64,000 nt of DNA from UBA5072 sp041737175 (GTDB lineage Bacteria; Bacteroidota; Bacteroidia; Bacteroidales; UBA10428): NCBI GenBank assembly GCA_041737175.1, contig JBGSSF010000003.1:62001-126000 (forward strand). Reading direction: 5' to 3'. A program made the position numbers and the translations under genes. Positions 54,601 through 62,307 of the stretch are shown here, piece by piece (positions within the stretch are counted from its first letter, which is position 1; every line of letters begins with the position of its first letter). Under the pieces are notes generated by a model. The model did no database searches. It was not told where the DNA came from and saw only the letters and a list, made by a program, of their open reading frames with translations.

Positions 54601-54800
54601 TGAAACGGCCCGACAGGGTTATGGTCTGCCAGGGAAGAACCCTTGTTGTGGATTACAAGTTTGGGGTTCTTATGAAATCAGTCCATGAAAATCAGGTTAC
54701 AGAATATGCCAGGTTAATACAGACCATGGGGTATGAAAATGTTGAAGCATATTTGTGGTACGTTAGACTGGGAAGGGTTGTAAGATGCAACTTCATTTAG
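51642..54800 (+). CDS. UvrD-type helicase-nuclease (AddA-like)
   Basis: Up to 1052 residues; TTG at 51642 or TTG at 51672 may be the start, since homologues begin shortly before Walker A (Ala-Ser-Ala-Gly-Ser-Gly-Lys-Thr, residues 19-26). Motif Ia is Thr-Phe-Thr-Asn-Lys-Ala, Walker B Met-Ile-Asp-Glu-Phe-Gln-Asp, motif V His-Lys-Ser-Lys-Gly-Leu-Glu-Phe and motif VI Tyr-Val-Ser-Phe-Thr-Arg-Ala. The C-terminal nuclease has Leu-His (about 925) and Val-Val-Asp-Tyr-Lys. It resects DNA ends for recombination. The usual partner AddB is not next to it. The stop codon forms the start of a tandem repeat. Confidence 0.88.
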   Translation: MVISPTNKTALAILKIIRASAGSGKTFSLTHEYLRLLFAERDNFMHILAVTFTNKATEEMKSRIILELYMLSTGKPSQQLNGLVHSTKLSEKQIREKAKVILKRLLHNYSRFSVSTIDSFFQRIIRGFTRELGIQNGYAIELDTDILLTEIINRLLLRAETDNSLLSWLTKYAESLIEKGESWNLKNGVRTLGSEIFREEFRSMEEEAIQLFSDRDLLKKYQAELYALVNRIGSNYRNHGIRARTILNASGLSEEDFSGKARGPAGFLLKLETGEFKSPTFTAISAVAGPEKWYTAGSSLKSRIADVANSDLIPLMKEVISYYEKNSRVFFTARLILKNLYALGILTDLSELAVAWCNENNTFLLSQAPVFLNRIIAGNDTPFIYEKTGYWYHHFMIDEFQDTSFLQWLNFKPLISNSLSQDYDNLTVGDVKQSIYRWRNSNWEILQNHIITDFPPGITRAVTHQINWRSKPEIIGFNNRFFRSASEILQQQYDQARQEGHYVSDQTDESVIAGLYGDIDQKPIDSSSSGGFVQVSFLDADDELDFPDMVQKQLVNMLRELQDKGYHLSDIALLTRKNSEAKQLADFLMKHAHDNPDPAYRFDVISDEALRLGSSTLVTFMISLLQYCIDPTDRTNVFLHQWIFKTYISPGESMEQPNYSQFLEKLVSYSLSEITERMIAFFGLERFKGESVYLQAFRDMILEYSGKSNGDISRFLEYWEDKGKEKSVSAPSNQDALRIITIHKSKGLEFKIVIIPFCTWELNSYRDIFLWCKPQEKPFNQIDLLPLNFSAQLKDTLFTADYFREYQHQLIDNLNLLYVSFTRAREGLFVICKSGDNGHLRTVSDLARRVLGRTGFSAGTLVSTARLDAPKVQAEKDFQPVSIRIANNRIKIAFQGKLSIDPNLDKPARPLHEGKILHDIFTRIQNAGDVRPAVDRLLLQGHISRSERDKYIQLIEQAISNPDVSMWFSDDWKTLNEAEIVLPGGDLKRPDRVMVCQGRTLVVDYKFGVLMKSVHENQVTEYARLIQTMGYENVEAYLWYVRLGRVVRCNFI

Positions 54801-54914
54801 TCTTGCAGTCTTGCAGTCTTGCAGTCTTGCAGTCTTGCAGTCTTGCAGTCTTGCAGTCTTGCAGTCTTGCAGTCTTGCAGTCTTGCAGTCTTGCAGTCTT
54901 GCAGTCTTGCAGTC
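54799..54914. repeat. Perfect 8-nt tandem repeat (AGTCTTGC, 14 copies)
   Basis: Fourteen exact copies of AGTCTTGC (54799-54910) plus a half copy. The first unit contains the last two bases of the helicase stop codon TAG. The array lies between that gene and the YhcC-type gene and ends 32 bases before its ATG. Exact identity means recent expansion by slippage. Confidence 0.98.
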
Positions 54915-54946
54915 ATGGATTATAAATTAATTTTTAATTCAGAAGT

Positions 54947-55882
54947 ATGAAGTACCCGTGGGGTCATACAAGAAGGTTCAACAATTATACCGAATATATC
55001 CGAAAGTTATTTGGCGGACGGGTGCAGAAACTTACCATTGATGCAGGATTTTCATGTCCGAACCGGGATGGGACCAAGGGAACAGGAGGCTGTACTTTTT
55101 GTTTGAACGACGCTTTCAATCCATCCTATTGCCAGCCGGACAAACCTGTTTCACAGCAAATTGAGGAAGGAATTGCCTTCCATGAGAAACGTTACCGGAG
55201 GGCAACCCAATACCTGGTCTATTTTCAGGCTTTCACCAATACCCATGCCCCTGTTGAAACCCTGGAAAATATTTACCGGCAGGCCCTGGATTCACGGGGA
55301 ATTGTAGGTCTGGTAATCGGAACCAGACCGGATTGCGTGGATGATGACAAGCTGGCGCTTTTACAGGAATTATCGCGGAGGTATCACGTTATGGTCGAAT
55401 ATGGTATTGAATCGGTTTACAATAAAACCCTCCGGCTGGTAAATCGTTGCCATACATTCGAAGAAACCACAGATGCTGTTTATCGGACAGCAAAAAGAGG
55501 ACTGCCTGCAGGAGGACATATGGTATTCGGCCTTCCCGGTGAAAGCCGGGAGGAAATGTTGCATAGTGCAGGAATAATCTCAAAACTTCCGCTCACCAGC
55601 ATCAAGTTTCATCAGCTTCAACTTTTTACTGGAACGGCAATGGCTGATGAATACCTCATGAATCCGGACGCCTTTCATGTGTTTGAAATGGAGGAGTATC
55701 TTGAATTTATCATCGAATATATTGAGCTGCTCAATCCCCAAATTGTAATTGAACGGATTGCCGGTGAAACCCCTCCGCGGTATGCTTTGATCAGGCCCTG
55801 GGGACCAAGGTATGACCAGATACTCGCAAAGTTCGAAAAAATGCTGGAGGAAAAAGACAGCTGGCAGGGGAAGAAGTATTAG
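54947..55882 (+). CDS. yhcC: Radical SAM protein, YhcC (TIGR01212) family
   Basis: A 311-residue radical SAM protein. The family-typical spaced cluster site is Cys37, Cys49, Cys52 (Cys-Pro-Asn-Arg-Asp-Gly-Thr ... Gly-Gly-Cys-Thr-Phe-Cys). Conserved Ile-Gly-Thr-Arg-Pro-Asp-Cys and Glu-Tyr-Gly-Ile-Glu-Ser follow. The exact reaction of the family is not well settled. It is a single gene after the 8-nt repeat array; the next gene is a small lipoprotein 80 bases on. Confidence 0.9.
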   Translation: MKYPWGHTRRFNNYTEYIRKLFGGRVQKLTIDAGFSCPNRDGTKGTGGCTFCLNDAFNPSYCQPDKPVSQQIEEGIAFHEKRYRRATQYLVYFQAFTNTHAPVETLENIYRQALDSRGIVGLVIGTRPDCVDDDKLALLQELSRRYHVMVEYGIESVYNKTLRLVNRCHTFEETTDAVYRTAKRGLPAGGHMVFGLPGESREEMLHSAGIISKLPLTSIKFHQLQLFTGTAMADEYLMNPDAFHVFEMEEYLEFIIEYIELLNPQIVIERIAGETPPRYALIRPWGPRYDQILAKFEKMLEEKDSWQGKKY

Positions 55883-55962
55883 GTTAACAAAAAAGGTATT
55901 TCATTCGTATACTACTTTGTAATTTTAATGCGGGCAGTTATTGAATAATTAGATATACTACC

Positions 55963-56178
55963 ATGAAATCCAGTAAGTTACTATTAATATTCTGGATCCT
56001 GTTTTTGCTATTAACCGGAATCACAGGATGCAATGCCGAGAAAGAAGCCACAGAAAGAAGAAACCTGATGATGCCTAAAAAGTCTGAAATGTCCAGGAAT
56101 TCCCGTTATAAAGAGGTGGAAAAGAGAAAGACCAATAAAGTCAAGTTAAACAAAAGCAAGAAGAAGAGTCTTTTCTGA
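55963..56178 (+). CDS. Small basic lipoprotein
   Basis: A 71-residue protein with a lipoprotein signal ending Ile-Thr-Gly-Cys (Cys23). The mature 48 residues are strongly basic (Lys/Arg-rich, ending Lys-Lys-Lys-Ser-Leu-Phe) and have no predicted fold. Small basic lipoproteins may bind lipopolysaccharide, nucleic acid or peptidoglycan; nothing here decides. The ATG at 55963 and the signal are convincing, so it is probably a real gene. Confidence 0.6.
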   Translation: MKSSKLLLIFWILFLLLTGITGCNAEKEATERRNLMMPKKSEMSRNSRYKEVEKRKTNKVKLNKSKKKSLF

Positions 56179-56208
56179 TCTTTGTTAATTCCGCTATTCT
56201 TAAAATAA

Positions 56209-56562
56209 TCAGAGATTCATCAGGTACTGCCTCATGATATAAAAGATAATCAACAGAATTATCAGGGAGATAAAGACAGAAAATGCTATCATTACGGGAA
56301 GCTGCTGGTTACTCCTGCGGGTAGAGGCATAACGCTTTCTGATCCTTCCGGAAAGAAACTCAATGTCACTTTTGAGGATATCAGCATGCTGATGTCCCTT
56401 AAAACCATCCACTGCTTCGGAACAAATAGGACAATGTCTGAGATGTTTCTCCACCTCGAGTTTTCCGGTGATCCTCAAAGATCCATCGAGGTAACCCCTT
56501 ATGGCATATGCGGTAAGGCAACCATTGGGATTAAACAAACCGTTTCTTATTGGTGTGACCAT
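56209..56562 (-). CDS. Zinc-finger anti-sigma-factor-like membrane protein
   Basis: A 117-residue protein with an N-terminal zf-HC2-type motif His40-x3-Cys44-x2-Cys47, as in ZAS anti-sigma factors, a short linker and one membrane helix (about 90-112). Almost nothing follows the helix, so any sensing must involve the membrane itself. Its start overlaps the sigma-factor gene end by 32 bases, showing co-expression. It most likely holds the ECF sigma factor inactive. Confidence 0.8.
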   Translation of the reverse strand: MVTPIRNGLFNPNGCLTAYAIRGYLDGSLRITGKLEVEKHLRHCPICSEAVDGFKGHQHADILKSDIEFLSGRIRKRYASTRRSNQQLPVMIAFSVFISLIILLIIFYIMRQYLMNL

Positions 56563-57148
56563 TTTGATTGAGTAAGTAGTTTTTCAGGTTTCTCTTCCCG
56601 TTTTGAATATGGCTTTTTACCTCATTCAGGGTAAAACCGGTTATTGCTGATATATCTCTGTAACTCATATCATCGATGTACATCAGCCTGATACATGTAC
56701 CCTGTTCATGATTCAGTTGTTCCACTGCAGACACCAGCACGCCTTGATTCAGCATGAAGTCCTCGTCTTCACCGGCAGAATCCGGGTCCGTCTCCTCAGT
56801 TTCGGTTTTAAGCCTGTTCTGCACCCGGTGAAGACTTCCGGATCTCCTGATTGACATCAGGCAGTGATTGCGGGTGACACTGTAAAGCCAGTTTCTGAAG
56901 TTCGATACCCTGTGCATGGCAAGTTTATCGAACAGACTTTCGAATATGTCCATTACCGCATCTTTGCATTGCTCAGGTTCCTGCAGGTAATTCAGACAAA
57001 TACCATAAACCAGGTGGGTATATCGTTCAAACAATACGGCAATCAATTCCTTGTTTCCAGACTCCAGGTATTGTGAGACAAGCAGCTCATCAGACAGGTT
57101 ATCCAATAAACTGATGGCAGGTTCCTTTCTTTTAAGCTTGATAAACAT
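56531..57148 (-). CDS. ECF-type RNA polymerase sigma factor
   Basis: A 205-residue sigma-70-family factor. Region 2 spans about residues 35-105 (Tyr-Gly-Ile-Cys-Leu-Asn-Tyr and Phe-Arg-Asn-Trp-Leu-Tyr-Ser-Val-Thr-Arg-Asn). Region 4 spans about 140-195 with Met-Ser-Tyr-Arg-Asp-Ile-Ser-Ala-Ile-Thr-Gly as the helix-turn-helix. An acidic linker of about 20 residues joins them. It is co-transcribed with the anti-sigma gene and divergent from TonB, with a 135-base AT-rich region between. Confidence 0.92.
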   Translation of the reverse strand: MFIKLKRKEPAISLLDNLSDELLVSQYLESGNKELIAVLFERYTHLVYGICLNYLQEPEQCKDAVMDIFESLFDKLAMHRVSNFRNWLYSVTRNHCLMSIRRSGSLHRVQNRLKTETEETDPDSAGEDEDFMLNQGVLVSAVEQLNHEQGTCIRLMYIDDMSYRDISAITGFTLNEVKSHIQNGKRNLKNYLLNQNGHTNKKRFV

Positions 57149-57283
57149 ATTGGGATGAATTGCCTAAAAACCTGATTCAAATTTACTTACTATTCCTGTT
57201 TTTTCGTTTTTTTTTATGGAATTTATGACCAACAGGCATCTATTAGATGTGAAGCGCTTAATATAAACCTTAAAAGATGCCTT

Positions 57284-58069
57284 ATGAAAAGCCAACCTGT
57301 TTACAGCAACTCCGGAACCATCGAGGACATCGTCTTTGAATCCCGGAATAAAGCCTACGGGGCTTATGACCTGAACCAAAAGAGAAGGAAATACCTGGTT
57401 ATTGCCTTCTTTATATCATTGACTGGTGTTTCATCCGCGATTGCGGTTCCAATGATCAAAGCTTTTAAAAATGAGGTTGTTCCTATATCCTTACCAACAG
57501 GAGGAAAAGTTGAATTGACCGGAATTGAGGACGAGATTGATCTTCCTGTAGTGCCGCCCCCTCCTGTGTCGGATGAAGCATCTAAACAGTTTACATATGC
57601 CCCACCTCTTGTAGTTGAAGATGCCCCTGAAGATGCAGTTGGAATAATAGTTGATGATCTGCTCAAGACAGTTCTGAACCCCCCGGTTGACAGCATACCG
57701 CTGATAATCGAAAAACCAACCGAACCGACCGGTATTGATGAAAAACCGGAAGCATTGGTACTCTTTCCGCAGGAAAGGGCTACATTCCTCGGAGGCACTG
57801 AAGAAGATTTCAGAATCTGGTTGATTAAAAATACAGTATATCCACAACAGGCTAAAGAACTCAACATTTTCGGAAAAGTGATCGTTCAATTTTGCGTGAA
57901 CTCGAAAGGGAAGATAGTTGATATTCAATTCGTCAGAAACCTTGATCCATTGGTCGACAATGAAGTTCTCCGCGTTCTTTCTTCTTCTCCTGACTGGACA
58001 CCGGCCAAGCAGGGGGGCATACCGGTCAAAACCAGTTTTACCATCCCCGTTTTATTTCAGATGCAATAG
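57284..58069 (+). CDS. tonB: Energy transducer TonB
   Basis: A 261-residue TonB-family protein. A short cytosolic N-terminus (with Lys-Ala-Tyr-Gly-Ala-Tyr, typical of Bacteroidota TonBs) precedes a membrane helix at about 38-56. A Pro-rich periplasmic linker includes Val-Pro-Pro-Pro-Pro. The C-terminal TonB domain (about 175-261) holds Asn-Ser-Lys-Gly-Lys-Ile-Val-Asp and ends Val-Leu-Phe-Gln-Met-Gln. It transmits proton-motive force to outer-membrane receptors. A good hairpin terminator follows. ExbB/ExbD genes are not present here. Confidence 0.93.
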   Translation: MKSQPVYSNSGTIEDIVFESRNKAYGAYDLNQKRRKYLVIAFFISLTGVSSAIAVPMIKAFKNEVVPISLPTGGKVELTGIEDEIDLPVVPPPPVSDEASKQFTYAPPLVVEDAPEDAVGIIVDDLLKTVLNPPVDSIPLIIEKPTEPTGIDEKPEALVLFPQERATFLGGTEEDFRIWLIKNTVYPQQAKELNIFGKVIVQFCVNSKGKIVDIQFVRNLDPLVDNEVLRVLSSSPDWTPAKQGGIPVKTSFTIPVLFQMQ

Positions 58070-58101
58070 GTGTTTTTGAGTAATGTTTATGGATATGAAG
58101 G

Positions 58102-58133
58102 GATCCCGCCTTTTCGGCGGGGTCTTTGCTTTT
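58102..58133 (+). terminator. Rho-independent terminator after tonB
   Basis: Nine-base-pair arms GATCCCGCC / GGCGGGGTC (one G-T pair) with a TTTTC loop, followed by TTTGCTTTT. It lies 32 bases after the tonB stop. Confidence 0.8.
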
Positions 58134-58161
58134 ATAAAGATTCATCGTAAATTTGAATAAA

Positions 58162-58194
58162 ACCCTTCAAGCGGTCCCAAGACCCTTGAAGGGT
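58162..58194. repeat. 33-bp stem-loop element, second copy
   Basis: Arms ACCCTTCAAG and CTTGAAGGGT surround a 13-base spacer. The element is identical to the reverse complement of 21973-22005 except for three spacer bases. It stands 15 bases before the ATG of the CPBP-like gene, so it would be in that gene's leader. Confidence 0.9.
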
Positions 58195-58209
58195 GATAAA
58201 AGCAATACA

Positions 58210-58893
58210 ATGAACAAAAAATCCTATTACGCCTACATAATGATTTTGGCAATCCTTGTCTCCACCTATATCCTGGGTCCCCTGGTTGCCAGAAATCATG
58301 AAAACGTCAGATTGATCGGCATGGATTTGTTACTTCTGTGGCTTTTGGGGTTTTTCGCGCTGATTTTTCAGAAACAGGCAGGATTTCCGGAACCGATGGA
58401 CAAAGCAACTGCACCTTTGAATCGCTTCGGAATACCTCTGATAATCGGAATGTGCTTTGGAATTGCCGACATCCTGGTTTTCGAGATCATTCTGAGCCAT
58501 CCCTCCTATACCGTTTTACCTCCTTTTCTGCAGCCCTTTCCCTATTCAATTCTTCTGTACACATCCGGAGCGGTTTATGTGGAAATTCTTCATCGTTTGC
58601 TGCCTCTGACACTGGTCATGCTGCTTTCGAGGTGGTTACTTCGCGGAAAGTATCAAAATCTGATATTCTGGATTTTTGCAATCCTGACTTCTTTATGGGA
58701 ACCTCTTGAGCAAATGCCTTCCGGATCATGGGGACTGATCTTATACTCCCTGGTTTCAGGATTTGCCTTTAATTTTTTACAGGCTGTGTATTTTAAAAAG
58801 GCCGGATGGCTGGCAGCGCTTTTTATACGTTTGGGGCATTACTTGCTTTGGCATATATTATTGGGAGTGTATGTACAGCATTTTGTTTTGTAG
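58210..58893 (+). CDS. CPBP-like intramembrane protein
   Basis: About 227 residues from the ATG at 58210; the in-frame TTG at 58153 is rejected because it lies before the stem-loop repeat. Seven or so helices. A motif like the CPBP protease Glu-Glu-x3-Arg is present as Val-Glu-Ile-Leu-His-Arg, with the first Glu replaced by Val. A His-rich last helix (Gly-His-Tyr-Leu-Leu-Trp-His) could supply the second site. Catalytic activity is doubtful because of the missing Glu. It converges on the GH9-deacetylase gene. Confidence 0.6.
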   Translation: MNKKSYYAYIMILAILVSTYILGPLVARNHENVRLIGMDLLLLWLLGFFALIFQKQAGFPEPMDKATAPLNRFGIPLIIGMCFGIADILVFEIILSHPSYTVLPPFLQPFPYSILLYTSGAVYVEILHRLLPLTLVMLLSRWLLRGKYQNLIFWIFAILTSLWEPLEQMPSGSWGLILYSLVSGFAFNFLQAVYFKKAGWLAALFIRLGHYLLWHILLGVYVQHFVL

Positions 58894-58922
58894 TTCTAAA
58901 AGTTCTAAAATCTAATTATTAT

Positions 58923-58963
58923 AACCTTTACAACCTTTACAACCTTTACAACCTTTACAACCT
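58923..58963. repeat. 9-nt tandem repeat (AACCTTTAC, 4.5 copies) at the end of the GH9-deacetylase gene
   Basis: Four copies of AACCTTTAC plus AACCT. On the minus strand the array begins in the stop codon of the GH9-deacetylase gene and runs into the 3' region shared with the CPBP-like gene. Confidence 0.9.
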
Positions 58964-61460
58964 ATTCTATCATCTCCCCCAACGAAACAAACCTATACCC
59001 TCTCCTTTCCAGTTCTGTTATCAAATCATCCAGCCTGTCATAGAATTTATCGGGCCGGCGGGAATCGGTTCCGAAATGGGTAAGCAGAAAGAAACCGCTT
59101 AACCTGCCGGGTGATTCCTTTTCATAGCTGAGAATTCTGTTAAAGATAGCTTCACTGCTGATGTATTGACTTCCCAACCCGGGGTAGGTCCAATCCTGGT
59201 TGGAAGAGGTTCCCGGTGTGAAATTCACCAGGGTGAGCCCATACTGGTTGCACCAGGCGGCAATTGAATCGTTATACCATTCATAAGGGGGAAGGAAAAA
59301 CCGCGCCTCTTCGGGCTGTATTTTAAAACGGCCCATGGCGGCATAATTTGCTTTCAGATCAGCCACGAACGATGTTTTGTTCACCAGCAGCGAATCCCGC
59401 TTATTCCAGTCGCAATACAACAAATGCTTGTCCGAATGTGCACCCAGGTAATGCCCGTCTTTTCGAATGGCTTTGATCATGCCGGAAAATGAACGGTTCC
59501 GGTAAAAATCACCTGTCAGGAAGAAAGAAGCCTTGATGTTGTGAGATTGTAAAACGGATCTCACCGTTTTAAATCCGTCGGCAAGGTCATGCCCGGTAAA
59601 GACAAGGGTAATCTGCTTCCTGGTGGTATCACCCCGAATGATCGCCCCGAAACTGTATTCCAATTCATTTTTAGGCTTTACGTCAGCCTTTGATTCCTGC
59701 TGCATGGCTGACAAGTAATAGGTAAAATCAGCCGTCCCGTCCATTGTCGGCTCGTTTGTTGAATAATCGGCATGATCATCGTGGTAAACGGTGTGATTCG
59801 ACTGGAACATTTGGTATTCGTCCCCGCCTGCCATAGCTATACCTTTCAGATTACTGAAAATGGAATTGTAAACCGGACCGTCAACCAGTCCCCCGTCCAG
59901 TGCATACCCATGAAGGACCGACAGGGATGAGTGCGGATCTGCAGGATAGTCACCGTAAGCCGGAAGACCTATGATCATGCTGCTTCCCCAGGGATTGCAG
60001 CCGAAAAGCCAGTCACGCAGTGCTGCTTCCATTTCATTATAGGTCCTGTCACCGGTAAGCCCGGCATACAAATGACACTGGGTAAGCAAGGCCACGGTAA
60101 GATTATTCGAGCACCAGATACCCGGCACACCATTCAGAAAAGGATTGTTCTTTCCTTTATTCCAGACATTTTCAATGCCTTTGCGCCAATAACCTGCGAA
60201 TTCAGCTGCATAAATCTCATCCGATGATTTGCCGATTCCCCAATGTCCCATATTCAGGAAGGGATACCACTGGTAATGACGGGCTGTGTCTGCTCCCATC
60301 CAGGGAGTTACATGCTCCTGCCTTCCATACATGACCGCCTCTTCCAGATATTCCTTTTTACCGGTCAGTTCATAAAGCACTGAGCCGGCCAGCTCCATGT
60401 CATCCGTCCAGTTATCCTCTTCGTAAAAGTAGGGAGCAGTGCAGGGAGCGGTTTGACAGGCACCGGGATTCGCTTTCCCGAATTCCCAGGCATCCATGGC
60501 TTTATTGGTGAGTTGCCTGCTGAAGGCCATTTCAAAATCTTTCAATACCAAAGCCCCCATAGCAAAGGCTGAGGCAAACTTACCGGCCGTTGAAGCAATA
60601 CCGGTTGTCCTGTTCTTGTATTGCCTGACACCCTGAACTTCACCGGTGCAAAAATACACCGGTCTCTCCAATCCCTTGCCATAACTGACACTATCTTGGT
60701 TTGGCAACCTGAATCCCTGGTGATCACGGTCATCAGCAATCTGATTGTACATTTCACCGCTGTCGGGATTCATTTTAACGAGCCAGTCGAGGCCCCATTT
60801 TATTTCATCGAGAATATCGGGAATTCCATTACTCCCGCGTTCTCCGTTTGCAAGGTATGCATCTCCGAAAGCATCTGGATTTTGAAGGTAGGCAAGCAGC
60901 ATCTGGTAGACTGCGTTGGCAGATGTGGCTGTGTATTGCAGGTAGTCCGTTGCATCATGCCATCCGCCTGTAACGTCTATGCGGGATGAATCTGAAAGTG
61001 GATGATAGATCCGGTATCCGTCTTGTGTGTGACATGAATCGTGCAGAAAGGGGTTATAACCGCATCGTTGCTGCCGCATATAGTGCAGTAAAAAATCAGC
61101 CGTTCCGTCATAGACACTTTCTGAAATATTGAAAACAGGAGATTTCACACCGGCAGCCTCAATATATACAGGGCCCTGCTGAATATAGTCAGAAAAATCA
61201 AGCCGAAAACCCGATTCAAATGCGCCATATCGTCCGAAACCTTTAATCTTGTCTGATTTATAAAGAACCTTGCCCGTAAGCGCATGATGCAATTCAAATT
61301 CTGTGGGGATGATCCTGTCTTTGCTTACCAGAACGGCAACTTTAACAGATGCCGGAAGATATCCCAATTGGTTGATCCTGATCCAGGACTGGCACTTCAA
61401 TAAAGAAATACCAGAGAAGGCAAGGATTACTGTCAGGGAAAGGAGACGTATCTTTTTCAT
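58962..61460 (-). CDS. GH9 cellulase-like domain fused to polysaccharide deacetylase (NodB) domain
   Basis: An 832-residue secreted protein with a signal peptide (about 1-24). An Ig-like N-domain (about 25-115) precedes a GH9 barrel to about residue 590, with Gly-Gly-Trp-His-Asp-Ala-Thr-Asp as base motif and Ser-Thr-Asn-Glu-Pro-Thr-Met-Asp as acid motif. From about 620 to 832 there is a NodB-type deacetylase with His-Ser-Asp-Lys-His, Arg-x3-Pro-Pro-Tyr and Leu-Leu-Thr-His, but motif one, normally Thr-Phe-Asp-Asp, reads Phe-Thr-Gly-His-Asp. A combined deacetylase/glycosidase acting on acetylated beta-glucan or chitosan-like polymer is possible. It lies 13 bases after the membrane protein gene. 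Confidence 0.88.
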   Translation of the reverse strand: MKKIRLLSLTVILAFSGISLLKCQSWIRINQLGYLPASVKVAVLVSKDRIIPTEFELHHALTGKVLYKSDKIKGFGRYGAFESGFRLDFSDYIQQGPVYIEAAGVKSPVFNISESVYDGTADFLLHYMRQQRCGYNPFLHDSCHTQDGYRIYHPLSDSSRIDVTGGWHDATDYLQYTATSANAVYQMLLAYLQNPDAFGDAYLANGERGSNGIPDILDEIKWGLDWLVKMNPDSGEMYNQIADDRDHQGFRLPNQDSVSYGKGLERPVYFCTGEVQGVRQYKNRTTGIASTAGKFASAFAMGALVLKDFEMAFSRQLTNKAMDAWEFGKANPGACQTAPCTAPYFYEEDNWTDDMELAGSVLYELTGKKEYLEEAVMYGRQEHVTPWMGADTARHYQWYPFLNMGHWGIGKSSDEIYAAEFAGYWRKGIENVWNKGKNNPFLNGVPGIWCSNNLTVALLTQCHLYAGLTGDRTYNEMEAALRDWLFGCNPWGSSMIIGLPAYGDYPADPHSSLSVLHGYALDGGLVDGPVYNSIFSNLKGIAMAGGDEYQMFQSNHTVYHDDHADYSTNEPTMDGTADFTYYLSAMQQESKADVKPKNELEYSFGAIIRGDTTRKQITLVFTGHDLADGFKTVRSVLQSHNIKASFFLTGDFYRNRSFSGMIKAIRKDGHYLGAHSDKHLLYCDWNKRDSLLVNKTSFVADLKANYAAMGRFKIQPEEARFFLPPYEWYNDSIAAWCNQYGLTLVNFTPGTSSNQDWTYPGLGSQYISSEAIFNRILSYEKESPGRLSGFFLLTHFGTDSRRPDKFYDRLDDLITELERRGYRFVSLGEMIE

Positions 61461-61473
61461 ACTTGCAGTTTGA

Positions 61474-62187
61474 TCATTTTTGCACTGATTTCATGGATGC
61501 TGAATGTACCCGGTAAATACCAGCCAGAATAGCTGCTTCGCCGGCCATAAAAATCCACCAGTTAAAGCGCCCGGGAACATAGTTATTCATCGCACTTCCT
61601 ATGTCCGCAGCACGAAACAGGCTGGCCAAAGGAAAATGATCCAGCATATGGCCCGAAAAATCCCATATAAATGACAGGAACACCAGCACTGACCCCGAAA
61701 TGATCAGCGCACGGCTTAACCTGCGACCGGAGGACCGGTGGCTTTCACCTGAAAACAACAGGATGCAGGATAACAGGATCATGGTTGCTGAAACGATCAG
61801 GGGCGTGATCACAGGACCGGTCCATGCCACCGGTATGAGGAAAAGCAAATCCCAGGTGAGAAAAGATTCAGGCCAGCGGATTAGAACCTTCAGAAAAACA
61901 TAGTAAAAAATGTCCCAGACTGCAAAACAATAAATAAAAACGGCAAACCGCTGTCTGAGGTTTTTGCCGCCAAGAAATCCAACCGATAAAAGCATGAGGA
62001 TGGTGGCAGTTTCACGAAGCACTTCTGTCAGGCCGATTTTCCCTGACAACGGGTTAACCGGAAACGCAAAGCCTGAAGGATAATAAATTTCCCGCAGGTA
62101 AATCACTACGGCGCTTTCCAGGAAACCCATGGCTATGCTGAAGATTGTCAGATAAAGCAGCAAATTTCCAGATTTATACTGAGGCAT
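61474..62187 (-). CDS. Hypothetical multi-helix membrane protein
   Basis: A 237-residue protein with about seven hydrophobic helices. The first contains Gly-Phe-Leu-Glu-Ser-Ala-Val-Val, and a conserved-looking Phe-Ala-Val-Trp-Asp-Ile-Phe-Tyr-Tyr is in the middle. No catalytic family recognised. It is 13 bases upstream of the GH9-deacetylase gene on the same strand and is probably co-transcribed. It is divergent from the CHU_C protein. Confidence 0.65.
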   Translation of the reverse strand: MPQYKSGNLLLYLTIFSIAMGFLESAVVIYLREIYYPSGFAFPVNPLSGKIGLTEVLRETATILMLLSVGFLGGKNLRQRFAVFIYCFAVWDIFYYVFLKVLIRWPESFLTWDLLFLIPVAWTGPVITPLIVSATMILLSCILLFSGESHRSSGRRLSRALIISGSVLVFLSFIWDFSGHMLDHFPLASLFRAADIGSAMNNYVPGRFNWWIFMAGEAAILAGIYRVHSASMKSVQK

Positions 62188-62244
62188 TCTTTATAGCTTT
62201 TAACAAAATTAATAATTATGGCTTCAAATTCTTATTCAATCCCT

Positions 62245-62252
62245 TATCTTTG
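62245..62252 (+). promoter_or_regulatory. Possible Bacteroidota -7 box before the CHU_C protein gene
   Basis: TATCTTTG fits TAnnTTTG, 55 bases before the chosen ATG at 62308. No clear -33 TTTG. Confidence 0.35.
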
Positions 62253-62307
62253 AATCACAATAATCAAACCGATGCTTCGTTTTTCCAATATACCTGTTTG
62301 TACTTCC

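Noticed and set aside
54799..54914. Possible CRISPR array
   Set aside because: The 8-nt units are contiguous with no spacers, and no cas genes are nearby. It is a microsatellite.
57364..57867. 167-residue open frame on the minus strand opposite tonB
   Set aside because: Ser/Gly-rich composition comes from reading the Pro-rich TonB linker backwards.
58153..58209. TTG start 19 codons upstream for the CPBP-like protein
   Set aside because: The segment covers the 33-bp stem-loop repeat and does not look like protein; the ATG at 58210 begins a normal membrane protein.
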